Source: Salisapilia sapeloensis
Taxonomy: Eukaryota; Oomycota; Peronosporomycetes; Peronosporales; Salisapiliaceae
Assembly: GCA_023334545.1 (NCBI GenBank)
Contig: JAADVB010000042.1
Span: forward strand, 1-64,000
Direction: 5' to 3'
Length of the DNA: 64,000 nucleotides
The position numbers were made by a program, and so were the translations under genes. The notes below the pieces were generated by a model. That model was not told the origin of the DNA. It saw only the letters and a list, made by a program, of their open reading frames with translations, and ran no database searches. Position 1 is the first letter of the stretch; each line of letters begins with the position of its first letter. Positions 22,103 to 32,924 of this stretch are shown here, in pieces.

Positions 22103-23744
22103 ATGATTTCGGCGTTAGCATGGGTGCCCAAGGGTGCGTCGAAGCGTATGCCAGAGAAGCAGCAATTAAGCAAAGAAGAGATTGCTATGATGCATAATTT
22201 GGCGCAGGAAGAAGCAGAGGAAGAAGCCGAAATGGAAGCTGCCGTTGATGCGGACATGCCGTCGGATGACGAATTGCCAGAGTCTTTCAAGATGGACGAG
22301 TACGACGAAGAAGACGATGATGCTGCCATTCAAGCTTATATCAACCAAAACGATCAGGATGGTGGCGATGAGGATGAAAAGGAGGATGAAGCGACTGATG
22401 CCGATGGGAACGTCGAAATGGGCGATGACGACGACGACGAAGATGATGAGCTGGAAAATGACAAAGAGGACCTTGAAATCCGTCCAGATGACAGCGTCGT
22501 TCTCGTCGCAACGACGGAAGAAGAGTATAGTAACCTAGAAGTCCAGATCTACGACGAAGAAGCTGGCGCTTTGTACGTACATCACGAAATTACATTGCCA
22601 GCATTTCCGCTGAGTTTAGCTTGGATGGATACGAACCCGAACGGTTCGTTGGGCGACAAGGGCAGCTACGTTGCTGTTGGAACATTTAAGCCGGGTATTG
22701 AAATCTGGGACCTGAATGTTTTGGATGTGCTCGAGCCGTCTGCCACACTCGGAGGTGAAGACGATCCGTCTCTACGTGATGTCGCAATGCCTACCAGTCG
22801 TGGTAAGAAGAAGAAGAAAAACGAGCGGACAATGCGACAAGGTAGCCACGCAGATGCTGTCATGACGCTCGACTGGAATCGTCACCATCGTCAGCATCTT
22901 GCAAGTGGGTCAGCTGATACCACTGTCAAGGTTTGGGATATTACGACGCAGCAGTGTACGACGACACTGTCCCATCACAAGGACAAGGTGCAGTCAGTCA
23001 AGTGGCACCCGACGGAAGGATCTGTGCTAGCTTCCGCAGCATTTGACCGGTCACTCATTGTGCTTGATGGACGGACACCAGATGCATTCTCGTCCTTTGC
23101 TCTAACAAGTGATGTCGAAAGTCTGTGCTGGGCTCCACACTCGTTGTCGACGATTGTCGCCAGTACCGAGGACGGTATGATCTCGGCGTTTGATGTGCGT
23201 ATGAACAACAGTGCGCCTCTTTACCGGTTCCAGGCACATGCTGGAGCCGTGTCCTCTATTGCGTTCTCGAACAAGGTGCCTGGCATGATGGCATCGGCAG
23301 GTGTCGACAAAACGGTTAAGGTGTGGGACACCAGCGCTGCGTCGTCCTCGAAAGCTCCGACGTGCATTACGTCAAAGGAGATGATGGTGGTACGTACAGA
23401 CTACTGCATACTTTTATTCATAGAAGAGTAGCTGAGTTGTATGTTTTTAGGGTGAGCTGTTTACGATGGAATTTGCTCAGAGCGAGCCATTCTTGCTTGG
23501 CTGTGGAGGAGACAAGGGCGTCCTTGCATTGTGGGATGTTTCGGAGAACCAAGGCGTCGAACGCCACTTTTCGTCTCGCGTCCAAGAAGATGGTGCTGTG
23601 AACAGTGAAGGTTTAGACTTGTCCAAGTCTTTCCAATCAGCCGACCAAATTGCTGAGGAATTGGCAATGGAAGAGGAGACCATGGAAGGCACGGACGGGA
23701 AAAAGGCAGGAAAGAAGAAGAAACCTCGATCCAAGAAGAAATAA
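22103..23744 (+). CDS. PWP1: PWP1-like WD40 ribosome-biogenesis protein
   Basis: Exons 22103-23389 and 23451-23744 give 526 residues. Periodic tryptophan protein 1 is a nucleolar WD40 protein linked to rRNA processing and early pre-60S particles. Supporting features are the N-terminal signature SALAWVPKGASKRMPEKQ, followed by LSKEE and a long Asp/Glu-rich stretch. The blocks EAGALYVHHEITLPAFP, GIEIWDLNVLD and a Lys-rich loop (GKKKKKNERT) all align with family members as I recall them. At least five WD repeats follow (examples: ASGSADTTVKVWD, ASAGVDKTVKVWD). The 61-bp intron interrupts the WD domain after EMMV; splicing restores GELFTMEFAQSEPFLLGCGG and a basic C-terminus (KKKKPRSKKK) that resembles a nuclear or nucleolar signal. 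The gene lies head to head with MDN1. Confidence 0.94.
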
Positions 23745-25323
23745 ACTAAACAGGGCACCATGCATTTTTGTATGAATCGACTTGGAAAGTGTTGATGTTT
23801 AGAAGTAATTGACCAGTTCGATCACTGATACGGGTGTCACCGTTGGTATGTACTTCGATGTAAGAAGAAAGATCTATGTCGACTTGGGATATCTACTCGA
23901 GCGTATTTATCTTCATTTACGACTACTTTCTGTAGGCTGATCCACTTTGGAAGGCTTTTCTTTTAGTCGCGTTGACTCTTGAATCACATTTACACGCAAG
24001 AGCGTTTTAATGCGCTGACGCAATTTTAACAACCTCTACCAGTCACCACTCTTCTCTACACCTGCTAGTGCCGCAACGATATTGGCGACATCCAGCGGAG
24101 GAAGAGGAAGAAAAGTGAAAGAGTTGTTTATTTTTAAATATTAGATCACGAAGCTTTCATGGTAACTTGGGCACGTGAAGTTTCTAGGATAATTATAAAA
24201 GGGTTGAAGTTCACAGCAATTAGCGCGACACTTTCAAAATGAAGTGAAGAGATAGATCTACATCCTTGATTCTAATCAAGCATAATTTGACTGAGTTTAT
24301 ATTGACAAGGGCAAACGCGAATGGATTCCTTGGTAGTTACGGCATCCTGTAGATCACCAGACTGATAGCGATTCCGTCCTTGAGTTCATAGCTCCATACT
24401 TCCCTATCTCGATGGATATTGAGTTCAGTGATGTCCAAGCTGAATACTACAGCCATGTTACTTCATACCTCGTTGCTGTGCACGGCAGACGTAAAATTTA
24501 CTCCCAGACTTATAACTCATAGTGAAGCCAATGCCACTGCAGTAGAAATTGAACATGCCTCCACAGAGTATTTTTGTGCTACAAGTTACCATGGAGTGAG
24601 TTTGTTTTTTCAGATTGCTGACCTCTACGATGCAAACATCCATATATTCCATTTAAGGTTTTCGCACTACTTCAGATTTCACCTGCCCGCGCAGAGCAGT
24701 GTTTCGTTTATGGGACTTGCATAAAAAATCGTGCTGGCGACCAATACGAGAGCAACCAGCTCCTATTAACGTATAAGACAAGCTTCGCATATATTCGGTA
24801 GATACTGCTGAAAGCTATCTCACGCTTCAAAGCGTATCTCTTTCGCGCATAGACGGTGACTGCAAGATCGCTATCATATGAGGTTGCCACGCCTTTACGT
24901 TGTGTGACTAAAATGGACATTCTACAAGGTAATCAGAGCTGCTTTGTATCCGATGTCTCATTTGGCTGGTCGTTTAAATGCAGTATGTGATCCTCGAAAC
25001 TTTTATCTCATGCTCATGTGGTTTACGATGAACAACTTTAAGCGTAACTGCACTCGTGCTCATGTTGACGTTGAGCTCATTGATACGATGTAGAGACGTG
25101 TTGGCTTTTAAAGCGTGTCGAAGAGTGATAGCGGCATCACTAGAGACTGCAAAATGTCTTTGACTAGTGCAAATATGTCAGCAGCAATTACTTTCTCCAA
25201 CAAAATATACTCTTATGTATAGTATCCGACTGTCTTTACTGATGATCTAGTCGCGGGAAGAAGGCAATTAACACCGTTCAGGTCACTCAGATACATTTAG
25301 TTATACAGGATGAACGGAGGCTT
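23745..25323. other. Gene-poor interval, no supported gene
   Basis: About 1.6 kb of A+T-richer DNA. The longest open frame (24419-24724, +) has no domain-like pattern, no compositional bias expected of a protein, and no splice partners I could find. No repeat or RNA gene was recognised by eye. Confidence 0.5.
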
Positions 25324-25923
25324 TTAGAGCTCTACAATGATCGACTTCTTTCGTCCAGCTGGGTTGTGTTTCACCTCTTTCGCATAGTAGATTGAGTCTT
25401 CAATGGACTTTGTACCAGTCTTCTCAGGGCTTTGCTTTACATTGGCATTGTATCTGTTCGTTGGTTTTCGCGCATCGTAGGTTAGCAAATTGGACGAATG
25501 ATTCCTACGAGGCTTTGGCTCTGGAAACGCATCGCTGTGATGTCGATTCAAATCGGCCTTCGCGGACTTGGACGTAGGCAAGCCAGGACGACCGCCTTCC
25601 ACAGTCGACTTTGACAAAGACGACGCTGCAGATGCAGAGCGTGCATTCTGTGGCGCAATATAGGAACTGGACAAATCTTCACGGTCCTTCTGTTGGCGTT
25701 CACGCTGACGATCTCGGGCAAGACGGATAGGTACGCGAGAGTTGGACCGACTTGTCGAGTGCAAGCCTGCTAATGACTGAAGCAATTGCCTTCGCCCAGG
25801 TGTGACTTCTGAAGAGTCATCGCTAGGAGTGTCGTTGGCAGTGGCTTTTGACTCCGTGCGTGTAGCTCGCTCACAAGTGCATCGGAATTGACGGCACTGT
25901 TTACAACGCATCTTCCAAGGCAT
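25324..25923 (-). CDS. Small basic hypothetical protein with N-terminal Cys cluster
   Basis: A single open frame of 199 residues starting at a clear ATG. The family is not recognised. The N-terminus MPWKMRCKQCRQFRCTC contains four cysteines in 12 residues, a spacing that could bind a metal or be palmitoylated. The rest is polar, rich in Ser, Arg, Lys and Pro, with no hydrophobic core, so it is probably disordered. The C-terminus ends in a basic stretch followed by IIVEL. Codon use resembles neighbouring genes more than the flanking non-coding DNA does. A missing 5' exon is possible. The gene stands alone, with about 1.6 kb of apparently empty DNA on each side. Confidence 0.55.
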   Translation of the reverse strand: MPWKMRCKQCRQFRCTCERATRTESKATANDTPSDDSSEVTPGRRQLLQSLAGLHSTSRSNSRVPIRLARDRQRERQQKDREDLSSSYIAPQNARSASAASSLSKSTVEGGRPGLPTSKSAKADLNRHHSDAFPEPKPRRNHSSNLLTYDARKPTNRYNANVKQSPEKTGTKSIEDSIYYAKEVKHNPAGRKKSIIVEL

Positions 25924-27695
25924 GGCCGAAACTGGAGTGTGTACAGTCTTCGCAAAAAAGAGTTGTCTTCCTGTTTGGCACGTTTGTATCGTAGTGAGCG
26001 AAGTGACGACTCACTAACGGTCAATGATCAGGATGCAGAGCCGGATTAAAATTTGAGTATAAGAGCGTCTCCTGAACGACTCTTTGATAGGCTGTGTAAA
26101 AATGAAGCGGCAGACACTGCTGACCGAGTGGAATTCAAATATGGAGGGAGAGGGGCGCCGACCGGAGGAATGTAGTATAGGTACTGCGGATCCCTTGTCC
26201 AATGTCGTGGGAAAAAGTTCAGAGGTCGGTCCTACTGACGCAACAAACTGCACCAATTTAGAGAGGTTTGCAACATAAAGAGAGAGAAGCTCCGTCAAAT
26301 GAAAGGCATCAGTATTGGCTATGGAGAGTTTTCCCTAATCTTGCAATCACGCGAAAGGCGATGGAAACGTATGAAAAGTCCAGCTGCGTCGAAGTTGAAG
26401 TACGTTTGAAGAGCTCAATGTCGCAGCCAAAGTGAGAAATTTATCTCGTCCAGAAAAATGGCACATAGTCACTTGGCCTTTCTACCTTGGCCACATCTTG
26501 TGCTTGCCTCTAAATGTACTCATAAATGGATCTCGCCGATCATCTAGTCGTTACTGTTACTGTCGCAATGAAAATTAGATTCTGCTGTCTTTGGAGCATT
26601 AGCATCTTGGTGCACGGAAAAATCTTGGTGAAACGATTGTAGAAGGATAGTAAACCGGCAAGGCTCGGATCGCTTTCCCATTACTTGTGCTGCGAAGTGG
26701 AAATCAACACATTTGATAACAGTGGATACGGACATGCAGAATATATACCATTTAAGTATACTGCATTATGGGTGATATCGTTAGGTCAATGTCGAGCGCT
26801 ATCGTAGTCATCTGAACAATATCCTGGGCGTGGACTGAAGTGTAGCCCTCCAAGTTACTTTTGTAAATGCATCTTGAAAGGACATGTTGATAGAAAATTG
26901 AAAGAGCATGTTAGCAGTGTGCCTGGGATCATAACGATCAGTAGAAGAAACACTTTATGGCATTAGCTCGTAAGTTCGTGTTCATCGTTTTCTGATTGCA
27001 TGCATGCGGCATTGAAGACAAGTTCGCATCCTTGTCATTTCAATCTAATACTGCACCCAAACTTTTTCTAATGCATGTGAAATGTAGCGTACACGAAGCT
27101 ATTGGAAATTGATTTTTATAGATTTTCTAGCATGAACGAGAAAATCTAAGATAGGTGAAAGCTCTAAAAATTGACGATGCATCGCCACTTCTACCTGAGA
27201 TATCACGTGTGATGGTTTGTTGCTAGTTCGCATCGTTCTTAATTCATATGTGCTGCGATAAAACCAGCACTGCCAGTGGCAAATGCCTACATGCTTCTTG
27301 CCAAAGAAACAAGTTTACAAGTAATTTACAGAAGTATCTGTCGTTGCAGGTGAAATTAAGCAACCAAAGGAGTTGATGTCCAACTTAACATGCTATCAAC
27401 CCATGTGCACATATTGTAGTCATCAGTTATCAACGTACATGACAAGATGTAGAAGATATTGATGCACCCATGCATCAGATGGGACTGTGAGTAAGGTGAT
27501 ACGGATCTTGATTGATGCAAGTTGTGCTTGTGGCAATGGATACGCTGGTGTAGTCGTTCTATGATAGATACACGGAACGAAATAGACACGGTTTTAGCTG
27601 AAACAAGTATACCAAATGGGATGTATTCAGGTATACTCTGTGCTACGAGCGAGATGGTAGCAAACGACTCTGTCCCTTGCTGCTTTACTTCGTGC
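25924..27695. other. Gene-poor interval, no supported gene
   Basis: About 1.8 kb between the small hypothetical gene and the stop codon of the WBP2-like gene. It holds short open frames on both strands without recognisable domains. The part adjoining 27695 could include a 3' UTR or an alternative last exon of the WBP2-like gene (acceptor-like site near 27560, minus strand). Confidence 0.45.
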
Positions 27696-28399
27696 TTATT
27701 GACCTGGTTGTGTGATATAAATGACGGTAGGGTCATTCGGATCCAAAAACGCTTTTTTCTGGGTTTGGACAAACGATTGATCAATCTTTTCGTTCTTATG
27801 TCGTTTGTCCATAAGACGAAGAAACACAGGCAGGACGATGCCTGTTCCACCGTTGTCGAATATGATCTTCCACGCGATGATGGATTCGCTTGCAATGTCC
27901 TTCTCATCTATCTGAATACACAGCATAAAAGTAAATATCTTTATGCTATCAATCTATTCAAATGATATTTCTTACCGCAGCAACTTTACCAGATATGCTG
28001 CAAGCACCAAAGATGGGTTGGTTAAACTTTTCGTCTGTCATATTCACAAGCGGTATTGACTGCAAAGAAACAAGATGATCAGCAAAAGCATGAGTAGAAT
28101 CAGTCTACTGAATATCTCGTACAAATGCTTCAAAGCGAATGCCGTATTGTTCTGTAGCTTTGTCTGCAACAAAAACAATTCGCTGTGTTGTGCAGTAGAT
28201 CCGTCCTTTGCTTTTCAACTTCTTGCTAAAAACAGCGTATTCAGTCACTTGCAGTCGCCGAATAGTATCGTAAAAGCATATACCCTTCATATATGCATTG
28301 GAATGTGATCTTTGCTCGCTCCAGAATGAATAGCTCTTGTGCATTCGCAAGTGGCAGTAGTCGCTGTCCATCTGCAAATAGTTGAGGCTTGAAAGACAT
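27696..28399 (-). CDS. WBP2-like GRAM-domain protein, four exons
   Basis: Exons 28399-28284, 28225-28123, 28059-27976 and 27911-27696 join to 172 residues. The GRAM/PH-like core runs from KLKSKGRIYCTTQRIVFVAD, where the family has a 'GTxYLTxxRVIFL' strand pair. It continues through NQPIFGACSISGKV, matching the 'KQPVFGANYIKGTV' block of animal WBP2 as I recall it, to WKIIFDNGGTG. No single exon is convincing alone; three short GT-AG introns (58, 63 and 64 bp) rebuild the domain in order, which is the main evidence. Animal WBP2 proteins extend into a proline-rich tail with PPxY motifs that bind WW domains. Here the frame stops at ITQPGQ without any PPxY. A GT at 27709-27708 might instead donate to a further 3' exon, so the C-terminus is uncertain. 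Confidence 0.82.
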
Positions 28400-29595
28400 G
28401 CTGACAAGACTTCTTTTGTAGATGCTGGAACTTGAGCCAACGTGCAGATACATCTATTTTTGTCCTTGGTTCAGTACGTCGCGATCCAAATACTTTGACA
28501 GACCAGTAAATCCTTTCAAGTTGTACCGCTGAGCTAAAACTGCAATTGTACCAACGTTTATGTTTCAGAGATGGGCTTAACAACGCATACATGCAGTTGT
28601 TCCATTTACCAAAGGATAGCAAAGATATACCTTTAATATTAGTGAAGTATCATTTGGATCAAGCATAAGTCTAGTCCAGTGAAAACTTTAAAATTATTGA
28701 AATACCTGTTCTTGACAAAGCGTATAATGCCTTCACCAAGTAGCCTACTTCCACATCAACTGCACAAAGAATATCATGAGTGGGTAGCAGCGCATGGATC
28801 TGCTGAGACTCGCCAAATCTACACGTTCGGACATTCTTACCACCAAATTTGTCGAAAAGCTTATCTGTATGCACTGGATTGGTCTCCATGAGACTCACGA
28901 CAGGTTAAAACTCTGTTGTATGATCACCTAAATGCCCATGCTATTGGTTTAATTGCTTAGAAACCCTTGCTTGCATCGGTTATTTTGTAGTAATATGTCT
29001 GGAATATTAGTGCAGCCTGAAGAAGTGTGTGCGTTGCTTCTGACAAGAATTGCACTTCCTTTATTTTAAAGTCATGATAACACATTTAAGCATATAGAAG
29101 TAGCAATGTCTACATCCAAGTCTTGTGATACCGACGACCATAGGTATCTCCGAAGCTATGAAGACGCTTAAATGAGCTATGACACTAGTCTATTTTGGCC
29201 CACCTCATTGTCAACTAGCATGCTTTCGCTTCAAATTGAGCATATAAATATAAAATGCTACTGCTTCCTACTTCCTTTCAACACGAGCGAGCCGATAGCG
29301 TCACAAGAGCCAGCGATTGGACTCACTCTTATATCACTTAAATCGAGTGCAAGAAAGGGATAGCTGCTGTATCCCTTTACATAGAACCAGAAGCCAACTA
29401 AAAACGATACAACCCAAAAGTAAATCCTACATCAAGTCATCCTGCTGTGGCCAATCTCCATCCTATTCGTTATCTCAAGGATCTGTCCGTCCTCTGTGTC
29501 TGGCCTTGCGTCATATCCAAGTTGACGCTGGAGCTTTTTCCAGCTCATGCGTGCATCCAAGTCATGCCATGTCGTATAAGCGTCCATCCTATCAC
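28400..29595. other. Gene-poor interval upstream of WBP2-like gene and downstream of UPF1
   Basis: About 1.2 kb holding the 5' flank of the WBP2-like gene and the 3' flank of UPF1. A 75-residue open frame at 28671-28898 (-) shows no family resemblance. Nothing else is supportable. Confidence 0.45.
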
Positions 29596-32418
29596 TCAGT
29601 AAAAGCCTCCACTCCAGCTATCGTGCGACACTTGACTAAATCTCGGCGAGCTCGGCGCCTGGGACGATGGACCCATGCCCTGCGACATATAGTTCGCTCT
29701 ACCTCCCACCTGGTCATACCGAGGGTCGAATCGAGAGTCCAGCGGAGGTGGCGCAGGTCGCTGATGACCTCCACCACGCTCACCCTTCGGATGTTTGCGT
29801 TGCGGGAACTGCATGAACGACGGCTGAAGGTTACTCAACGGTCCTTCCACGAGAAGTCCGTGGTGACGGTAGTGCGTAAGTAGTTTATTCCAAAGCGCTT
29901 GTTTCGAAAGCACGCGCGGATTTCCCAACAAGATGACACCGTACTTGGCACGTGTTAGTGCGACATTCAAACGACGTCGGTCACTAAGGAAGCCAATGCC
30001 TTGGCTTTCATTCGCACGAACGCAAGACAGGATAATGAGGTCTTTCTCTCGACCTTGGAACGAGTCGACACTCGCGACTTCCACGTCCTTATACAATTGC
30101 GCTCGAAGAGATCCGTTGCGTTGCATGTAGTTGACAACGTACGCTCGTTGTCCTTCATACGGCGTGATGACACCGATTTGAGACGGGTAGACACCAGCTT
30201 TAAGGAAGTTGGTTACGACTTTCTCAACGTTGCTAGCTTCCGTTCGATTCAAGTAACTCGTACCACTAGAAGAGATCTCTTCAGCACCTTGGCAGATGTA
30301 GAAGAACGTCGGTTTGGCATCACTTGGCCATGGGAAGTCCACATAGGACAATTGTCGTTCGCCAGTCGACACACCATTCTCCAACTCGCCATCGTAAAAC
30401 TCATTGGATGGAAAGTCGGAGAGGAATGGATGCATGCGGTACTGAACACGTAGTCGGTAGGGTTTATTCCCGAGTGATAGCATACGATCGAATAGAGATT
30501 TGTTCAATCCAGCACTCGCAGCCTTCTTATTCATCACGACAGGACCGAGTTGACAGTGGTCACCGACCATAACCACGCGTTTACTTCCTTGTACGATTGG
30601 AATGAGGCACTCTGGCTCCGTCGCCTGTGTCGCTTCATCGATCAGCACTTGTCGGAAACGGAATTTCGCTAGACGCGGATCTCCTGCACCGACACAAGTG
30701 GTGCAGATGACGTCGGCAGCCTGTAAGATTTCTCGCTCTGCCTGTCGTTTTAGATTCTTAAAACGCTTTTCGTCCTGCGAAGATAATTCTCCTTGATCTT
30801 CTTTCAACTGCGATAACTTCCGGAGCTCTGCCTTGTCTGGAGATGAAAGGGATTTAACCATCGTATGGAGTGATAGATGCTCGACACTAGAAGCCACAGC
30901 CTCTCGACTCTTGGCCGCGAGACGCACCACTTTGATGCCAGTCGCACTAATCTTTAACGTTAAGTGGTCGACGGCGATGTTTGAAGGAGCAGTCACGAGC
31001 ACTTGGCCCATGTTTTGCTTTGTCAAATGGTACACAATGGACGCTGAGGTGACCGTCTTACCAGTACCTGGTGGGCCTTGGATGAGACTTAGTGGTTGCT
31101 GCAAGACGTTTTTCACGGCATCCAGTTGCGGCGGATTGAGCTCTGGCAAACCAGGTGCAGAGAGTCGAGCGGCTTGTCCACCCTTTGGCGCTCGAATCGT
31201 CTGCGTCGCGACCTCATGACCGAGGATTTTGTGGTACAAGAAGCCTGTGAGCGACGTATCGTCGACGACAAACGTCTTCAAAGCCTTTTGCATCCGATCA
31301 AAGGACGTCGATTTCCAGACAAAGTCCACGAGATAGCCATCTGAGATGTGGATGGGCGCATGCGGATTACGCATCTCCAACGTCACTTCCCACTCGTCGA
31401 TGCGAAGGACGTGTCCCGTTCCTTCCCAGTCTTTCCCATTCACAAGCGCTGCACTCGGACCGAGCCGCAGTCGCATTTCATCGCCAGGAACGAGACGCAT
31501 GTCCGAGTCCGGTCGGTTACAAGAGAAGATGGCGGTGCGTTTTTTATTGAGACCCGTATCCCATCGGACGAGGACACCGTCCTGCGTCTGACTCTCCTTC
31601 ATTTTCTTGTCGTAATCGCTCTCCATCTTCACGAGCGGACCAAAGACCGCTTGGTACTGGTACCCGTCATCGTACTTGGGCATGACCTCCACCGGATCAT
31701 CGTCCACACCAGGTCGGTCTAGATCCTCTAGCGTCGCGTGTGGATGCTCGCGCCATAGCTCTTCTAGCTTAGCGATTTGGTCCGACGTGATCTGCCTCGC
31801 ACGTAACTGTTCTTGGTCCGAAGGCACGTGGACAAGCCAAGAGAGGAAGGCACGGTCCTGGATGATCGGGAGCCATTGGGCGAGATCCCATGACAAGTCC
31901 TTGAGTGCATTCATCTGAAGGCAAGGGTCTCGACATAATAGGACGACGACACTGTCCTGCTTGGCAGGAATGAAGCCTAGTAAGAAAGCGTTGCGACAGC
32001 CGCAATTGTAACACTCAAGCACAGTGTCTCCTAGAGGAGAGTCCGGGTGCAACGCTACTTCTTTGTTCTTACTACGTACTAGATGCTGGATGATGTGCGA
32101 CCCGTTCGTGTGGCCACGAGCGTTGCAAAACCACTTGTCTGTCGTCACGCACTTGACGACGCTTGACGGATCGTGGAGACCGCAGTAGGCACAGGCGTGG
32201 TCCGGTAGACCAGCAGGATCTTCATCTCCACTGGAATCTTCAAACGCCAGCAGTTGCTGGAGATCATCCCCAGGCGTCGGACTGTCCGTGGCTAGTCCGA
32301 GGCTACCAAAGCCATTGAGCGCAGCCGACGGGTCCTCTAGATCGAAAGAAGAGTTGTCGTCTGCAAAAGCATACATGGACGTCTCGTCTAGAGACGAGGG
32401 TATCCTGCTATTGTCCAT
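29596..32418 (-). CDS. UPF1: UPF1-like RNA helicase of nonsense-mediated decay
   Basis: A single-exon frame of 940 residues from the first ATG. UPF1 is a cytoplasmic SF1 5'-3' RNA helicase that couples premature termination to mRNA decay. The N-terminal Cys/His-rich domain (from [16 protein letters not shown] to ~residue 215) carries the paired zinc-binding motifs that dock UPF2. Then come the 1B region and a helicase core. Core motifs: Walker A GPPGTGKT near residue 448, [11 protein letters not shown] (motif II), [37 protein letters not shown] and [12 protein letters not shown]. The C-terminal tail (~80 residues, Pro/Gly/Gln-rich, ending GGFY) is short compared with the ~200-residue SQ-rich tail of human UPF1 (1129 aa). 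The open frame extends 44 codons upstream of the ATG but contains no other ATG. Confidence 0.96.
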   Translation of the reverse strand: MDNSRIPSSLDETSMYAFADDNSSFDLEDPSAALNGFGSLGLATDSPTPGDDLQQLLAFEDSSGDEDPAGLPDHACAYCGLHDPSSVVKCVTTDKWFCNARGHTNGSHIIQHLVRSKNKEVALHPDSPLGDTVLECYNCGCRNAFLLGFIPAKQDSVVVLLCRDPCLQMNALKDLSWDLAQWLPIIQDRAFLSWLVHVPSDQEQLRARQITSDQIAKLEELWREHPHATLEDLDRPGVDDDPVEVMPKYDDGYQYQAVFGPLVKMESDYDKKMKESQTQDGVLVRWDTGLNKKRTAIFSCNRPDSDMRLVPGDEMRLRLGPSAALVNGKDWEGTGHVLRIDEWEVTLEMRNPHAPIHISDGYLVDFVWKSTSFDRMQKALKTFVVDDTSLTGFLYHKILGHEVATQTIRAPKGGQAARLSAPGLPELNPPQLDAVKNVLQQPLSLIQGPPGTGKTVTSASIVYHLTKQNMGQVLVTAPSNIAVDHLTLKISATGIKVVRLAAKSREAVASSVEHLSLHTMVKSLSSPDKAELRKLSQLKEDQGELSSQDEKRFKNLKRQAEREILQAADVICTTCVGAGDPRLAKFRFRQVLIDEATQATEPECLIPIVQGSKRVVMVGDHCQLGPVVMNKKAASAGLNKSLFDRMLSLGNKPYRLRVQYRMHPFLSDFPSNEFYDGELENGVSTGERQLSYVDFPWPSDAKPTFFYICQGAEEISSSGTSYLNRTEASNVEKVVTNFLKAGVYPSQIGVITPYEGQRAYVVNYMQRNGSLRAQLYKDVEVASVDSFQGREKDLIILSCVRANESQGIGFLSDRRRLNVALTRAKYGVILLGNPRVLSKQALWNKLLTHYRHHGLLVEGPLSNLQPSFMQFPQRKHPKGERGGGHQRPAPPPLDSRFDPRYDQVGGRANYMSQGMGPSSQAPSSPRFSQVSHDSWSGGFY

Positions 32419-32924
32419 AACGAGTCGACGTCCGCCGGAAGGACGAGCTACGGAGCGAATAAAGCGACACCACCGGTGATCGCGCGAGTTTGTCTTTCGC
32501 GTGTGCCTCGAAGAAAAGCTTAGGACAACTATATGTAATAATATACGCAAAATGTCCGAATACTTAGTACTTCCTCGAATTCCGATCTATCGTAATTTAC
32601 ATCCTTGCGCTTGATCAGATGTTATATATCGAAAATTAAAACGATTTCCACGTCTTCTACAATCTGTCTTTCTCCTTCCTTCCTCCATTCTTCTATTCAA
32701 CTGAATTGCATATAAAAAGTAGAAACATTTGAATGTTTGCTTCCAGTCGTTGGATGTCCTTGTACTACCATCTTCATCAGTTCATTATGTGGACCACATT
32801 TATCATTAAACTTGATGTTTGTATGCTTTGATGTCGGCGGCAAAATCGGGTCGAGAACCCGCCAAAAGCAGATTGCAAAGTACTCGTTTAAACGCACTTC
32901 CTCTTCTTCGCTATATACGTCTTG
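32419..32924. promoter_or_regulatory. Divergent intergenic region between UPF1 and PDS5
   Basis: 506 bp separate the two start codons, so both promoters and 5' UTRs must lie here. No gene and no motif was recognised. Confidence 0.45.

Noticed and set aside
24419-24724. 101-residue plus-strand open frame in the PWP1 downstream gap
   Set aside because: No recognisable pattern, A+T-rich codons unlike neighbouring genes, and no plausible splice sites to extend it.
27522-27965. 147-residue plus-strand open frame
   Set aside because: It overlaps, antisense, the last exon and intron of the WBP2-like gene, which has family support.
28671-28898. 75-residue minus-strand frame upstream of the WBP2-like gene
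   Set aside because: Considered as a 5' exon, but the GRAM gene has its own ATG at the expected distance, and no in-frame splice joins them.
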